Shown here: in pieces, positions 56,780 through 64,000 of the stretch
Position numbering within the stretch: the first letter of the stretch is position 1
Layout of the letters: every line of letters begins with the position of its first letter
Assembly: GCF_020715685.1 (NCBI RefSeq)
Contig: NZ_CP085840.1
Span: forward strand, 3,658,001 to 3,722,000
Direction: 5' to 3'
Length of the DNA: 64,000 nucleotides
DNA from: Dermatobacter hominis
GTDB taxonomy: Bacteria; Actinomycetota; Acidimicrobiia; Acidimicrobiales; Microtrichaceae
Notes under the pieces: generated by a model
Databases searched by the model: none
Told to the model about the DNA's origin: nothing
Seen by the model: only the letters and a program-made list of their open reading frames with translations
Made by a program: the position numbers and the translations under genes

Positions 56780-58171
56780 GTGGTGGAGCGCACGCTGGAC
56801 ACCGACTACCTGGTGATCGGCGCCGGTGCGATGGGCGTGGCGTTCACCGATGCGCTCATCGACCACGCGGACGTGCACGTCACGCTCGTGGACCGCCGCC
56901 ACGCCGCCGGCGGCCACTGGCTCGACGCCTACCCGTTCGTCCAGCTCCACCAGGCGTCGCTGTTCTACGGCGCGGCCTCGACGGTGCTCGGCGGGGGCGA
57001 GGTGCAGCGGAGCGGCCCCGAGGCCGGCCTGCAGGAGCGGGCCCGGCAGCCGCACATCCAGGCGTACTACGACGACCTGCTCCACCGTCGCTTCGTCGGC
57101 TCCGGTCGGGTGAGGTTCCTGAACGGGTTCGAGCACCGCACCGAGGACGGGTCGGAGCTGGTGACCTCGCGCGTGTCGGGCGAGACGGTGCGGGTCGACG
57201 TCCGACGCCGGGTGGTCGACGCCACCTACCTCTCGCCGACGATCCCCGCGACCACGCCGCCGCCGTTCGGTGTCGCCGACGGCGTCCGCGTGGTGCCGAT
57301 CGGCGAGCTGGCCCGACTCGACCGCAGCCCGGCCCACTACGTCGTCGTGGGCGCCGGCAAGACCGGGACCGACGGGATCGTGTGGCTGCTGTCGAACGGG
57401 GTCGAGCCCGACCGCATCGTCTGGGTCCGGCCCCGGGACCCGTGGATGCTCGACCGCGCCGTGGTGCAGCCCGACCCGCTGGTCGCGCTCGGGACGGCGG
57501 CCGACACGATGGCGGCCGCCGGCGCGGCCGACTCGCTCGACGACCTGTTCCTGCGGCTCGAGGACGCCGGGGTGGTGGTGCGGATCGATCGCGACGTGAT
57601 GCCCACGATGGCCAAGACCCCGACGCTCGGCCGGTGGGAGCTCGATCTCCTGCGCACCGTCGAGCGCGTCGTCCGCCTGGGCCACGTCCGGGAGGTCACC
57701 CCCACGGAGATCGTGCTCGAGGGCGGTCGGGTGCCGCTGCCGCGGGACTCGCTGGTGGTCCACTGCGCTGCGTCGGGTTTGCGGTACCCGCCGATGGTGC
57801 CGCTGTGGCAGCCCGACCGGATCCGGCTCCAGACGATCCGGGTGGGCTTCCCCTGCTTCTGCGCCGCGCTCGCCGGCTTCGTCGAGGCCACCCGCGACGA
57901 CGACCGTGAGCGCAACCGCCTGTGCCCGCCCAACACGCTGCCCGACCATCCGGCGAACTGGGCGCTCATGCAGGCCCGGGGGACGGCGGCCGCCCGGACC
58001 TACGGCGCCGAGCCCGACATCGCGGCGTGGGCCGACACCTGCGCGCTGAACCCGGCGCGCATCGACGCCTCGCGGCGCGGGGAGCCGGCGGTTCGGGCCG
58101 CCGCGGCACGGCTCGCCGACCACGTCGACGCCGGCCTGGCGCGCCTCGCCGCGCTGGCGTCCGCGCCGTGA
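56780..58171 (+). CDS. FAD/NAD(P)-binding flavoprotein
   Basis: A 463-residue protein with two dinucleotide-binding motifs: VIGAGAMGVAF at the N-terminus (FAD) and VVGAGKTGTDG at about residue 192 (NADPH). The layout fits flavin-containing monooxygenase-like proteins. The rest (GGHWLDAYPFVQLHQAS) resembles Baeyer-Villiger/FMO relatives. It stands alone; GGAGG precedes the GTG (a second GTG follows directly). Substrate unknown. Confidence 0.82.
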   Translation: MVERTLDTDYLVIGAGAMGVAFTDALIDHADVHVTLVDRRHAAGGHWLDAYPFVQLHQASLFYGAASTVLGGGEVQRSGPEAGLQERARQPHIQAYYDDLLHRRFVGSGRVRFLNGFEHRTEDGSELVTSRVSGETVRVDVRRRVVDATYLSPTIPATTPPPFGVADGVRVVPIGELARLDRSPAHYVVVGAGKTGTDGIVWLLSNGVEPDRIVWVRPRDPWMLDRAVVQPDPLVALGTAADTMAAAGAADSLDDLFLRLEDAGVVVRIDRDVMPTMAKTPTLGRWELDLLRTVERVVRLGHVREVTPTEIVLEGGRVPLPRDSLVVHCAASGLRYPPMVPLWQPDRIRLQTIRVGFPCFCAALAGFVEATRDDDRERNRLCPPNTLPDHPANWALMQARGTAAARTYGAEPDIAAWADTCALNPARIDASRRGEPAVRAAAARLADHVDAGLARLAALASAP

Positions 58172-58328
58172 CGGCGGTCGCAGCTGGAACCGGTCACGTC
58201 GACGCGTCCAGTCGAGGGCGGGCGATGCCGTGCACCCGCCGACGGCGACCGGGTCGTGGTCGCCGCTGGGCGAGGATGGGGGCCGCGTCGCCGGACGGTC
58301 GGCGTCGACGGTGGATCGGGAGGACGGC

Positions 58329-58592
58329 ATGAAGTACGTGGTGATCGGCACCTCGGCGGGGCGCTCGATGGACGAGATCATGGCGGTGTACCCGCGCCAC
58401 GAGGTGGTCGTCCGGGAGTTGATCGACCGGGGCGAGGTGATCGGGATCGGTCCGTTCCTCGACGGCGGCAACATGGCGGTGTTCCGGTCCGAGGCCGCTG
58501 CGGAGGAGTTCGTCGCTCGGGACCCGTTCCGGCTCGAGGGCCTGGTCGAGTCCTACGAGATCCGGCAGTGGGCCGACGAACTGCTGAGCTGA
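58329..58592 (+). CDS. YciI-family small protein
   Basis: An 87-residue protein of the YciI/YCII type: KYVVIGTSAG, the His in YPRHEVVVREL, VIGIGPFLDGGNMAVF, and the Asp in VARDPF. His and Asp are the conserved pair of the family. It differs from the DGPF type at 36777-37184. GGAGG precedes the ATG. Function unknown. Confidence 0.82.
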   Translation: MKYVVIGTSAGRSMDEIMAVYPRHEVVVRELIDRGEVIGIGPFLDGGNMAVFRSEAAAEEFVARDPFRLEGLVESYEIRQWADELLS

Positions 58593-58605
58593 CCCCGGCG
58601 GACCG

Positions 58606-58692
58606 TCAGCCGAGGTCGAGGGCCGTGGTCCTCGAGCCGAGGCTCGTCACGAACGGCACGTCGTGCTCCACGAGCAGGACGCTGTCGCGCTC
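58606..58692 (-). pseudogene. Remnant of an ABC-transporter ATPase C-terminus
   Basis: About 28 codons (ERDSVLLVEHDVPFVTSLGS, then RTTALDLG and stop) match the H-loop end of LivG/LivF-type ATPases (compare SILLVEHDVELVANF in the LivG gene here). There is no Walker A or signature region upstream; the frame runs into the AzlD gene. It looks like the leftover tail of a deleted or broken transporter ATPase. Confidence 0.6.
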
Positions 58693-58990
58693 AACGTCCG
58701 GCGATCCACGTGCCGACGGCGTAGCCCGCCAGGCCGGCGACGAGCGTGGCGAGCAGGCTGCGTCGGGGCGTCGACGCCAGCGCGCCGAGCGACGCCCCGA
58801 TGACGCCGGGGTCCGGCGATCCGGCGGCACCCGTGATCGACACCGCGGCGAGCGCGGCGAACAGCGGTGCCGGCAGGCGAGCGATCACCTCGGCCGTGCG
58901 GCCGGACGGGGCCGGCAGCAGGGCCAGTGCGGCGACGCGGCTCCCGACGGTCACCGCCGCGACCGCGACGACGAGGACGAGCGGGCTCAC
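58691..58990 (-). CDS. azlD: AzlD-type small membrane subunit
   Basis: A 99-residue protein with hydrophobic segments (LVLVVAVAAVTVGSRVAAL, PLFAALAAVSITGAAG, LLATLVAGLAGYAVGTW), matching AzlD, the small partner of AzlC. The pair exports branched-chain amino acids. The GTG at 58990 overlaps the AzlC stop (GTGA). Its end overlaps the ATPase remnant by 2 bases. Confidence 0.88.
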   Translation of the reverse strand: MSPLVLVVAVAAVTVGSRVAALALLPAPSGRTAEVIARLPAPLFAALAAVSITGAAGSPDPGVIGASLGALASTPRRSLLATLVAGLAGYAVGTWIAGR

Positions 58991-59640
58991 CTCGTGGCTC
59001 CCGGCAGCGCCACCCCGACGGCGACTGCGATCGCACCGAGGACCCCGGCTCCGGGCCAGAGGACCAGCAGCACCAGGGCCGCCACCCCCGCCAGCACGGC
59101 CCGGCCGGCGCCGTCGGCCCCGGCCGAGGTGACCGCGGCGAGCCCGATGAACAGGACGGGGAAGAGCGCGCCGGCCAGCGGCTCGACGGCGGGCAGCGCC
59201 GCGCCGCCCACCCCGGCCGCCGTGCCGACGACCCAGGCGCCGTACGCGAGCCCGCCGGCGACGGTGAGCGTCCGCTCGACCCGGTCGGGTCGCGCCAGCG
59301 CGAGGCCGGTGGTCTCGTCGATGAGGAACCACGACAGCGCGGCACGTCGGGCCGGACCGGCCGTCAGGTGCGGCCGGAGGACGGCGCCGAGCGGGAGGTG
59401 GCGCAGGGCCAGCGGCACGGTGGCCCCGAGCGCGGCGAGCGGTCCGGCACCGGCGGCCAGCAGCGCCACCATCGAGAACTGGCCGGCGCCGGAGAACACC
59501 AGGGCCGAGCTGAGGACGGTCGTCGCCGTGCCGAGCTGCGGGGCCGCGGTGGCGCCGTAGACCACGCCGAACACGCCGATCGCCACCGCCACCGACAGGG
59601 CGGCCGCGAGGTCCTCGTCGGTCCGGGTCGTCGTCGCCAC
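58987..59640 (-). CDS. azlC: AzlC-type branched-chain amino acid exporter subunit
   Basis: A 217-residue membrane protein. The AzlC signature is LVFSGAGQFSMVALLAAG and ALRHLPLGAVLRPHL, WFLIDETTGLAL. With AzlD it exports branched-chain amino acids. The GTG at 59640 appears leaderless: TAGGTT (59652-59647) ends 6 bases before it. It is divergent from a MocR regulator across 28 bases, so that regulator probably controls the pair. Confidence 0.9.
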   Translation of the reverse strand: MATTTRTDEDLAAALSVAVAIGVFGVVYGATAAPQLGTATTVLSSALVFSGAGQFSMVALLAAGAGPLAALGATVPLALRHLPLGAVLRPHLTAGPARRAALSWFLIDETTGLALARPDRVERTLTVAGGLAYGAWVVGTAAGVGGAALPAVEPLAGALFPVLFIGLAAVTSAGADGAGRAVLAGVAALVLLVLWPGAGVLGAIAVAVGVALPGATR

Positions 59641-59646
59641 GACCGC

Positions 59647-59652
59647 AACCTA
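59647..59652 (-). promoter_or_regulatory. -10 element of leaderless azlC promoter
   Basis: Minus-strand TAGGTT, 6 bases before the azlC GTG. It lies just left of the divergent -10 box of the MocR gene, so the two promoters sit back to back and probably compete. Confidence 0.5.
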
Positions 59653-59656
59653 CGAG

Positions 59657-59662
59657 TACGGT
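59657..59662 (+). promoter_or_regulatory. -10 element of leaderless MocR promoter
   Basis: TACGGT lies 6 bases before the GTG at 59669, with no ribosome site between. Confidence 0.5.
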
Positions 59663-59668
59663 GGTCCC

Positions 59669-61084
59669 GTGCCGAGGTCCACTCAGGCGATGATCGACGG
59701 GACCACTCCGAACGGGACGCTGCTGGCCCTCGACCTGCGCGCGATCGGCCGGGGCCGCCGGTCTGCGGTGCTCACCGAGCACCTGCGCGACGCGATCCGC
59801 AGCCGGACGCTCGCGGCGGGGACCTCGCTACCGGCCTCGCGCGCGCTGGCGGCCGACCTCGGCGTGTCGCGCGGCGTCGTGGTCCGGGCCTACGAGCAGC
59901 TCGCTGCCGAGGGCTTCCTCGAGGCCCGGCACGGGAGCGGGACCACGGTGGCCGAGGTGCCGGCGCCCGACGGCCGCGGCTCCGTCGCGATCGAGCACCG
60001 CCCGTCGAACCCCGGCCTGCCCTCGGGCGCCGACTTCCCACGAGCGGCGTGGTCCCGGGCGGCGCACCGCGGCCTGGCCCGGCTGACCGACGCCGAGCTC
60101 GGCTACGGCGACCCGGCGGGCCTCGCCCGCCTGCGCGAGGAGCTGGCCGCCCACCTCGGGCGGGTGCGGGCCGTGCTCGCGCCCCCGCAGCAGGTCGTCG
60201 TCACGAACGGCTTCGCCCAGGCCAGCCGGCTCGTGGCCGATGTGCTGCTCGCCCGCGGGATCGGCCGCGTGGGCGTCGAGGACCCGGGCTCGCCCGGTTT
60301 GCGCGAGCAGCTCGCGTCGACCGGACTGGAGTGCGTGCCCATCCCGGTGGACGCCGAGGGCATCGACAGCGCGGCGCTGGCGGCGTCGAGGGTGCGAGCG
60401 GTGTTCGTGACCCCGGCGCACCAGTTCCCGACGGGCATCGTCATGAGCGCTCGCCGCCGTCACGCGCTCCTGGACTGGGCGCGGGGCGTGGGCGGCCTTC
60501 TGGTCGAGGACGACTACGACGCGGAGCTGCGCTACGACAGGGCACCCGTCGGCGCGCTGCAGGGCCTGGGCCCCGACGTCGTGCTCCACGGCGGCAGCGT
60601 CTCGAAGACGCTTGCCCCTGGCATCCGGTTGGGCTGGCTGGTCGTGCCCGACCACATGGTCCGGGAGGTGACCGATGCGAAGTACGCCGCCGACCTGTGT
60701 CGGGGTGTGATCGACCAGGCGACCGTGGCCGAGCTGCTCGCGAGCGGCGAGCTCGACCGGCACCGGCGGCGGTCCGCCGCCGAGCACCGCCGGCGCCGCG
60801 ACCGCCTCGTCGCCGCACTCGGGCGCTCGTTCCCGGACTGGACGGTGTCGGGTGCCGCCGCCGGGCTGCACCTCGTCGTCCAGCTGGCCGGCGAGGAGGA
60901 TGAGGAGGCCGTGGCCGCCGCGGCGCAGTCGATCGGCATCGACGCCCGGCCGCTCCGCGGCTACGCCGTCCACGCCCCGACGCCGCGCGCGCTCGTCGTC
61001 GGCTACGGGCACCAGCGCGCCGACCAGCTCGAGCGTGCGGTCGCGGGGTTGGCGCGATCGCTCGGGCGGGTGTCCCCCGAGTGA
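59669..61084 (+). CDS. MocR-type PLP-dependent transcriptional regulator
   Basis: A 471-residue GntR/MocR protein. The winged helix is LTEHLRDAIRSRTLAAGTSLPASRALAADLGVSRGVVVRAYEQL (about 35-78), followed by an aminotransferase-like domain. The PLP lysine is Lys313 in GGSVSKTLAPG, and the Tyr/Asp cofactor region EDDYDAELRY is present. Such regulators sense amino-acid-like ligands via PLP. Its divergence from azlCD suggests it responds to a branched-chain or related amino acid. Confidence 0.93.
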   Translation: MPRSTQAMIDGTTPNGTLLALDLRAIGRGRRSAVLTEHLRDAIRSRTLAAGTSLPASRALAADLGVSRGVVVRAYEQLAAEGFLEARHGSGTTVAEVPAPDGRGSVAIEHRPSNPGLPSGADFPRAAWSRAAHRGLARLTDAELGYGDPAGLARLREELAAHLGRVRAVLAPPQQVVVTNGFAQASRLVADVLLARGIGRVGVEDPGSPGLREQLASTGLECVPIPVDAEGIDSAALAASRVRAVFVTPAHQFPTGIVMSARRRHALLDWARGVGGLLVEDDYDAELRYDRAPVGALQGLGPDVVLHGGSVSKTLAPGIRLGWLVVPDHMVREVTDAKYAADLCRGVIDQATVAELLASGELDRHRRRSAAEHRRRRDRLVAALGRSFPDWTVSGAAAGLHLVVQLAGEEDEEAVAAAAQSIGIDARPLRGYAVHAPTPRALVVGYGHQRADQLERAVAGLARSLGRVSPE

Positions 61085-61127
61085 CACATCCGTCCGGATC
61101 GGCCGGGCCTGTCGGCAGACTGCCGTC

Positions 61128-61643
61128 ATGTTCTTCACGCGCCGCGACATCGACGACGTCGATGTGGAGTCCTGCCTCGCCAACCTCGACCGCCTGCGGG
61201 AGGTGCGCGCCAGCGGGCTCATGGGAGCGCCCCGGTCCGAGCGCCTCGACGCGCTCGCCCGGTCGGCCGCCCGGCAGCTCGACGCCCCGATGGCGTTCAT
61301 GTCGATCCTGGACGACCGCGAGGAGTTCCACACGGCGTCGCACCAGCGTGCCGACCTCCCCGAGTTCCCGCGCAGCGGGCCGGCCAGCGCCTCGTTCTGC
61401 CAGTTCGTGGTGGCCAGCGACGGGGTGTTCGCGGTGAACGACGCGCGGGAGGACCCGCTCGTCGACGACCTGCCGTCGGTCACGGCCGGACAGGTCCGCT
61501 CGTACCTGGGGGTGCCGATCCGTCGCAACGGGCAGGTGCTCGGCTCGTTCTGCGTCGCGGACGTCGAGCCCCGCCAGTGGACCGACGTGGACGTCGCGAC
61601 CTTGGAGCGCGTGGCCGCGGGCGTGGACACTGGCGGGACCTGA
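61128..61643 (+). CDS. Stand-alone GAF-domain protein
   Basis: A 171-residue single GAF domain (AARQLDAPMAFMSILDDREEFHTASH, ASFCQFVVASDGVFAVNDAREDPLV, YLGVPIRRNGQVLGSFCVAD). The cysteine in SFCQF is in the position used by signalling or sulfoxide-reducing GAF proteins. No output domain is present, so it is probably a sensor or ligand binder. No ribosome site is visible at the ATG; CAGACT 6 bases upstream may be a leaderless promoter element. Confidence 0.85.
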   Translation: MFFTRRDIDDVDVESCLANLDRLREVRASGLMGAPRSERLDALARSAARQLDAPMAFMSILDDREEFHTASHQRADLPEFPRSGPASASFCQFVVASDGVFAVNDAREDPLVDDLPSVTAGQVRSYLGVPIRRNGQVLGSFCVADVEPRQWTDVDVATLERVAAGVDTGGT

Positions 61644-61665
61644 TCCCGGCGAACGGAGCGGACCC

Positions 61666-62196
61666 ATGATCGACACGAACCCGGCCCCCGGCCCCGACGG
61701 CGTCGTGCCGAGCTCCGAGCGCCAGGGGGACATCCTGGCGATCCAGGACCTGGCGATCGCGTACGGCCACGCCGTCGACGACCGGGACTGGGCCCGCTGG
61801 CGGGCGCTGTTCACCGACGACGCCGAGCTCGACTACACCCACAGCGGCGGCATCGCCGGTGGCATCGACGTCGTGGCGGCGTGGATGCCCGAGGCGCTGG
61901 GCGCCTTCGCGTGGAGCCTCCACTCGGTGCTCACCCACGAGATCCGCTTCACCGGGCCCGGCTCGGCGGTCGGTCGCGCGCACCTGTTCAACCGCAACGG
62001 CGTCGAGTGGGACGGCCGCATGGAGATCTGCGACGTCGGCGGCGCCTACCTCGACGAGTACCGCCGGGTCGGCGACGTCTGGCGGTTCAGCCGCCGTGCC
62101 GAGCGCACGGACTACATCACCGGGGGCGGGTTCGCCGCGGTCGTGCGTGACGTGGCGGCGTCGACCGCACCCGACCGCCGGCCGCCGATCGGCTGA
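61666..62196 (+). CDS. SnoaL/NTF2-like protein
   Basis: A 176-residue protein of the SnoaL-4 type: IQDLAIAYGHAVDDRDWARWRALFTDDAELDYTHSGG then HSVLTHEIRF and a strand ending in WRFSRRAERTDY. The cavity may hold small hydrophobic ligands; relatives are dehydratases, isomerases or hydroxylases. The Tyr, Asp and His residues of scytalone-dehydratase-like sites are present in part. It is 22 bases after the GAF gene, perhaps by chance. Confidence 0.82.
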   Translation: MIDTNPAPGPDGVVPSSERQGDILAIQDLAIAYGHAVDDRDWARWRALFTDDAELDYTHSGGIAGGIDVVAAWMPEALGAFAWSLHSVLTHEIRFTGPGSAVGRAHLFNRNGVEWDGRMEICDVGGAYLDEYRRVGDVWRFSRRAERTDYITGGGFAAVVRDVAASTAPDRRPPIG

Positions 62197-62201
62197 TCGT
62201 C

Positions 62202-62906
62202 GTGGTGCTCCCGGACCCGCGCCAGTACGACGCCTTCGCCCGCGCCTACGAGGAGCACGCAGCCGACGCGCCGTACAACGCCCACTACGACCGACCGTCG
62301 ACGCTCCGGCTGCTCGGTGAGGTCGCCGGGCGGCGCGTGTTCGATGCGGCCTGCGGTCCGGGTCACTACCTGGCGTCGCTGCTCGAGATGGGCGCGCACG
62401 TCCGGGCCTGCGACGCATCACCGGCCATGGTGGAGCTCGCGCAGGCCCGCGCCGGCGACGACGTCGACGTGCGGGTCGCCTCGCTCGACGACCCGCTCGA
62501 CTGGCTGGCGGACGGATCGTTCGACGTCGTCCTGTGCGCCCTCGCCTACCACTACCTCAACGATCGCCGTGCCTTCCTCGCCGAGGCCCGCCGCATCTTG
62601 CGGCCCGGCGGTGCGCTGGTGATCAGCACACACCACCCGGCGTCGGACTGGGTCCGGCTCGGCGGCTCCTACTTCGCGGAGGAGCCGCTCACGGAGACCT
62701 GGACGAAGGGATGGGAGATCACGGCGTGGCGGCTGCCGCTGACGACGCTCACCGAGGAGTTCGCCGACGAGGGCTACGTCATCGAACGGCTCGTCGAACC
62801 GAGGCCTGAGCCGTCGATGGCGGCGGTGGCGCCCGACACCTTCGAATGGCTGAACATGGCGCCGGGGTTCATCCAGTTCCGCCTGCGCGTCGACCGGCCC
62901 GCCTGA
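62202..62906 (+). CDS. Class I SAM-dependent methyltransferase
   Basis: A 234-residue methyltransferase with motif I VFDAACGPGHYL, Asp at the end of motif II region (VRACDASPAMVELA), and a post-motif VVLCALAYHYLNDRRAFLAEARRILRPGG. Substrate cannot be told; the overall type is small-molecule (UbiE/BioC-like). The GTG start is 6 bases after the SnoaL stop, so coupled translation is likely. Confidence 0.9.
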   Translation: MVLPDPRQYDAFARAYEEHAADAPYNAHYDRPSTLRLLGEVAGRRVFDAACGPGHYLASLLEMGAHVRACDASPAMVELAQARAGDDVDVRVASLDDPLDWLADGSFDVVLCALAYHYLNDRRAFLAEARRILRPGGALVISTHHPASDWVRLGGSYFAEEPLTETWTKGWEITAWRLPLTTLTEEFADEGYVIERLVEPRPEPSMAAVAPDTFEWLNMAPGFIQFRLRVDRPA

Positions 62907-62941
62907 TCGGTCCGGCCGGCCTGATCGGCCCGGCCGGCCGG
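62894..62941 (+). repeat. Short GC-rich tandem repeat
   Basis: Two near-identical copies of an 18-base unit (CTGATCGG[T/C]CCGGCCGGC) run across and after the end of the methyltransferase gene (62894-62941 covers the repeat and flanks). It has no clear function; the gap to the next gene holds nothing else. Confidence 0.55.
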
Positions 62942-63001
62942 ACGCCCGGTCGCCGGGAGAACCCGCTGGCGCGCCGCCCGCCCCGCCTCCACGATGGTCC
63001 G

Positions 63002-63343
63002 ATGTTCGAGGTGCGACGTCCCGCGGACGGCGAGCTGTGCGGCTTCGTCGACGACCGCGACGGCCGGTGGCGGGCGCTGGCGATTTTCGGCGGCGTCCTC
63101 GGCTCGCACGCGTCGCGAGGGGCTGCGGAGGCCGACGTGCTCGAGCGTGGCCTGTCGTCGCTGGCGCTGCGCTGGCAGCTCGTCGACCGGAGCGCGTCGA
63201 GCGACGAGGTCGTCTGCATCCAGGAGGCCCGGCCCGGCCGGGTCACTGTGGCGCTCGCGCCGTACTCGATGCCCGGCGTGCCGACCCGGACGCTGACGAA
63301 CGACGAGCTCGTGGGCGGCGACGTGGAGCTGCGGCTGCCCTGA
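63002..63343 (+). CDS. Small hypothetical protein
   Basis: A 113-residue protein starting MFEVRRPADGELCGFVDDRDGRW. The sequence alternates short strands and loops (LAIFGGVLG, EVVCIQEARPGRVTVALAPYSMPG) and may be a small alpha-beta domain. I do not recognise the family. It ends 14 bases before the convergent methyltransferase-like gene. Confidence 0.7.
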   Translation: MFEVRRPADGELCGFVDDRDGRWRALAIFGGVLGSHASRGAAEADVLERGLSSLALRWQLVDRSASSDEVVCIQEARPGRVTVALAPYSMPGVPTRTLTNDELVGGDVELRLP

Positions 63344-63357
63344 GCACCCGTCGGTCG

Positions 63358-64000
63358 TCAGCCGCGCATCAGCAGCTGGTCCACCGGCGCGAAGTCGTCG
63401 GTGAGCGGCGCGGCCCCGTCGATGAACGCGGTCGCCGCCGAGCCCGCGACGAGCTCCCCGTCGCCCGCGCCGATCGACGGCGTCCTGATCGGCTCGTGCG
63501 ACCCGATCAGGATCTGGTTCACCCGGCGGTCCTCGGGCACCCCGCCCTCGGGCACGATCACCGCCACGTGCTCGAAGCGCTCGGCGAGGGTGGCGAGCTG
63601 CGCCCGGGCGAAGCGGTTCGGTCCGCCGTCGATGACGTTCATCACGTACACCCCGCCGGGACGCAGCAGGCGGTCGATCTCGTCGACGACCTCGACCGTC
63701 GTCAGGTGCCACGGCACCGACGTGCTGGCGAACGCGTCGCCGACGACCACGTCGACGCCGTCGGTCGGAAGGTCCCGCATCGTGAGCCGGGCGTCGCCGA
63801 TCACGACCTCGGTGCGGTCGTCGTCGAAGCCCAGGTCGTCGCGGGCCACGTCGACGAGGTCGGGGTCGATCTCGAGCACGGTCGACGACGACCCCGGTCG
63901 GACGGCCGCCAGCCAACCCGGCACGGTGAGCCCCCCGCCGCCGAGGTGCACGGCGTCGAGCGGACCGGCGGGCAGCTCGTCGATCACGGCGGCGATCAGC
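63358..64000 (-). CDS. Spermidine-synthase-like methyltransferase-fold protein (cut by window edge)
   Basis: The gene runs off the right edge, so its N-terminus is missing. At least 209 residues are visible with a Rossmann-type fold: VHLGGGGLTVPGWLAA, VLEIDPDLVDVARDDLGFDDD, VVVGDAFASTSVPWHLTTVE and LLRPGGVYVMNVIDG. The GGG-G and Glu/Asp pattern is that of spermidine synthase-like proteins, which bind decarboxylated or plain S-adenosylmethionine. The aminopropyl-transfer Asp cannot be placed with certainty. Substrate is not known; many such actinomycete proteins are not true spermidine synthases. Confidence 0.82.
   Translation of the reverse strand, partial: LIAAVIDELPAGPLDAVHLGGGGLTVPGWLAAVRPGSSSTVLEIDPDLVDVARDDLGFDDDRTEVVIGDARLTMRDLPTDGVDVVVGDAFASTSVPWHLTTVEVVDEIDRLLRPGGVYVMNVIDGGPNRFARAQLATLAERFEHVAVIVPEGGVPEDRRVNQILIGSHEPIRTPSIGAGDGELVAGSAATAFIDGAAPLTDDFAPVDQLLMRG

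Noticed and set aside
61081-61094. TGACAC at 61084 as another regulon site
   Set aside because: Only one half-site matches; the other arm is absent.

Overview
The window is very GC-rich (roughly 70% or more by eye), gene-dense DNA with many GTG starts and many 4-base ATGA/GTGA gene overlaps. It carries an F420-type luciferase-like oxidoreductase, a TIGR03086 (mycothiol-type) protein, many acyl-CoA dehydrogenases and CoA ligases, an ECF42-type sigma factor with its YCII partner, and a fused isobutyryl-CoA mutase. Together these point to a high-GC actinomycete, probably of the Acidimicrobiia/Iamia kind; the lineage is inferred from gene content. I see no rRNA, tRNA, CRISPR array or insertion sequence.

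Positions 1-30.4 kb form a catabolic island of divergent operons. It holds the tail of an acyl-CoA dehydrogenase, an F420-type oxidoreductase, a VOC protein, a fused two-domain acyl-CoA dehydrogenase with a CoA ligase, four short-chain dehydrogenases, two amidohydrolases, two further stand-alone CoA ligases, a P450 with a pair of M24 'pita-bread' proteins, and a nine-gene translationally coupled operon (17.8-27.6 kb). That operon joins acyl-CoA chemistry (split acyl-CoA dehydrogenase, ligase, hot-dog hydratase) to hydroxyacid/sugar-type chemistry (2-hydroxyacid dehydrogenase, class II aldolase, GMC dehydrogenase plus subunit 3, zinc alcohol dehydrogenase). A FGGY kinase and a second zinc dehydrogenase follow. 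A branched-chain-amino-acid-type ABC transporter with a fused LivH-LivM permease lies at 30.5-35.5 kb.

The same operator-like palindrome (TGACGC-NN-GTGTCA, exact or degenerate) sits in all five divergent promoter regions of the island and in front of the transporter. This suggests one regulator controls uptake and breakdown of a single, unidentified substrate. Two very long perfect hairpins close convergent gene pairs at 11.5 and 30.5 kb.

Positions 35.6-48.2 kb hold the ECF42-type sigma/YCII pair, a MarR regulator divergent from isobutyryl-CoA mutase, a secreted lipase-like lipoprotein, an LAxTG-anchored beta-helix surface protein coupled to a TetR regulator, an MmcQ/YjbR protein, a mycothiol-type protein, an alpha/beta hydrolase and an SDR. 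Positions 48.2-64 kb hold a large CHASE3-GAF-SpoIIE phosphatase, a TerB-Coq4 fusion operon, a TetR/MpaB-like oxygenase pair, a DUF899 protein, an acetyltransferase, a flavoprotein, a YciI protein, AzlCD with a divergent MocR regulator, and small orphan genes. It ends in a truncated spermidine-synthase-like methyltransferase.
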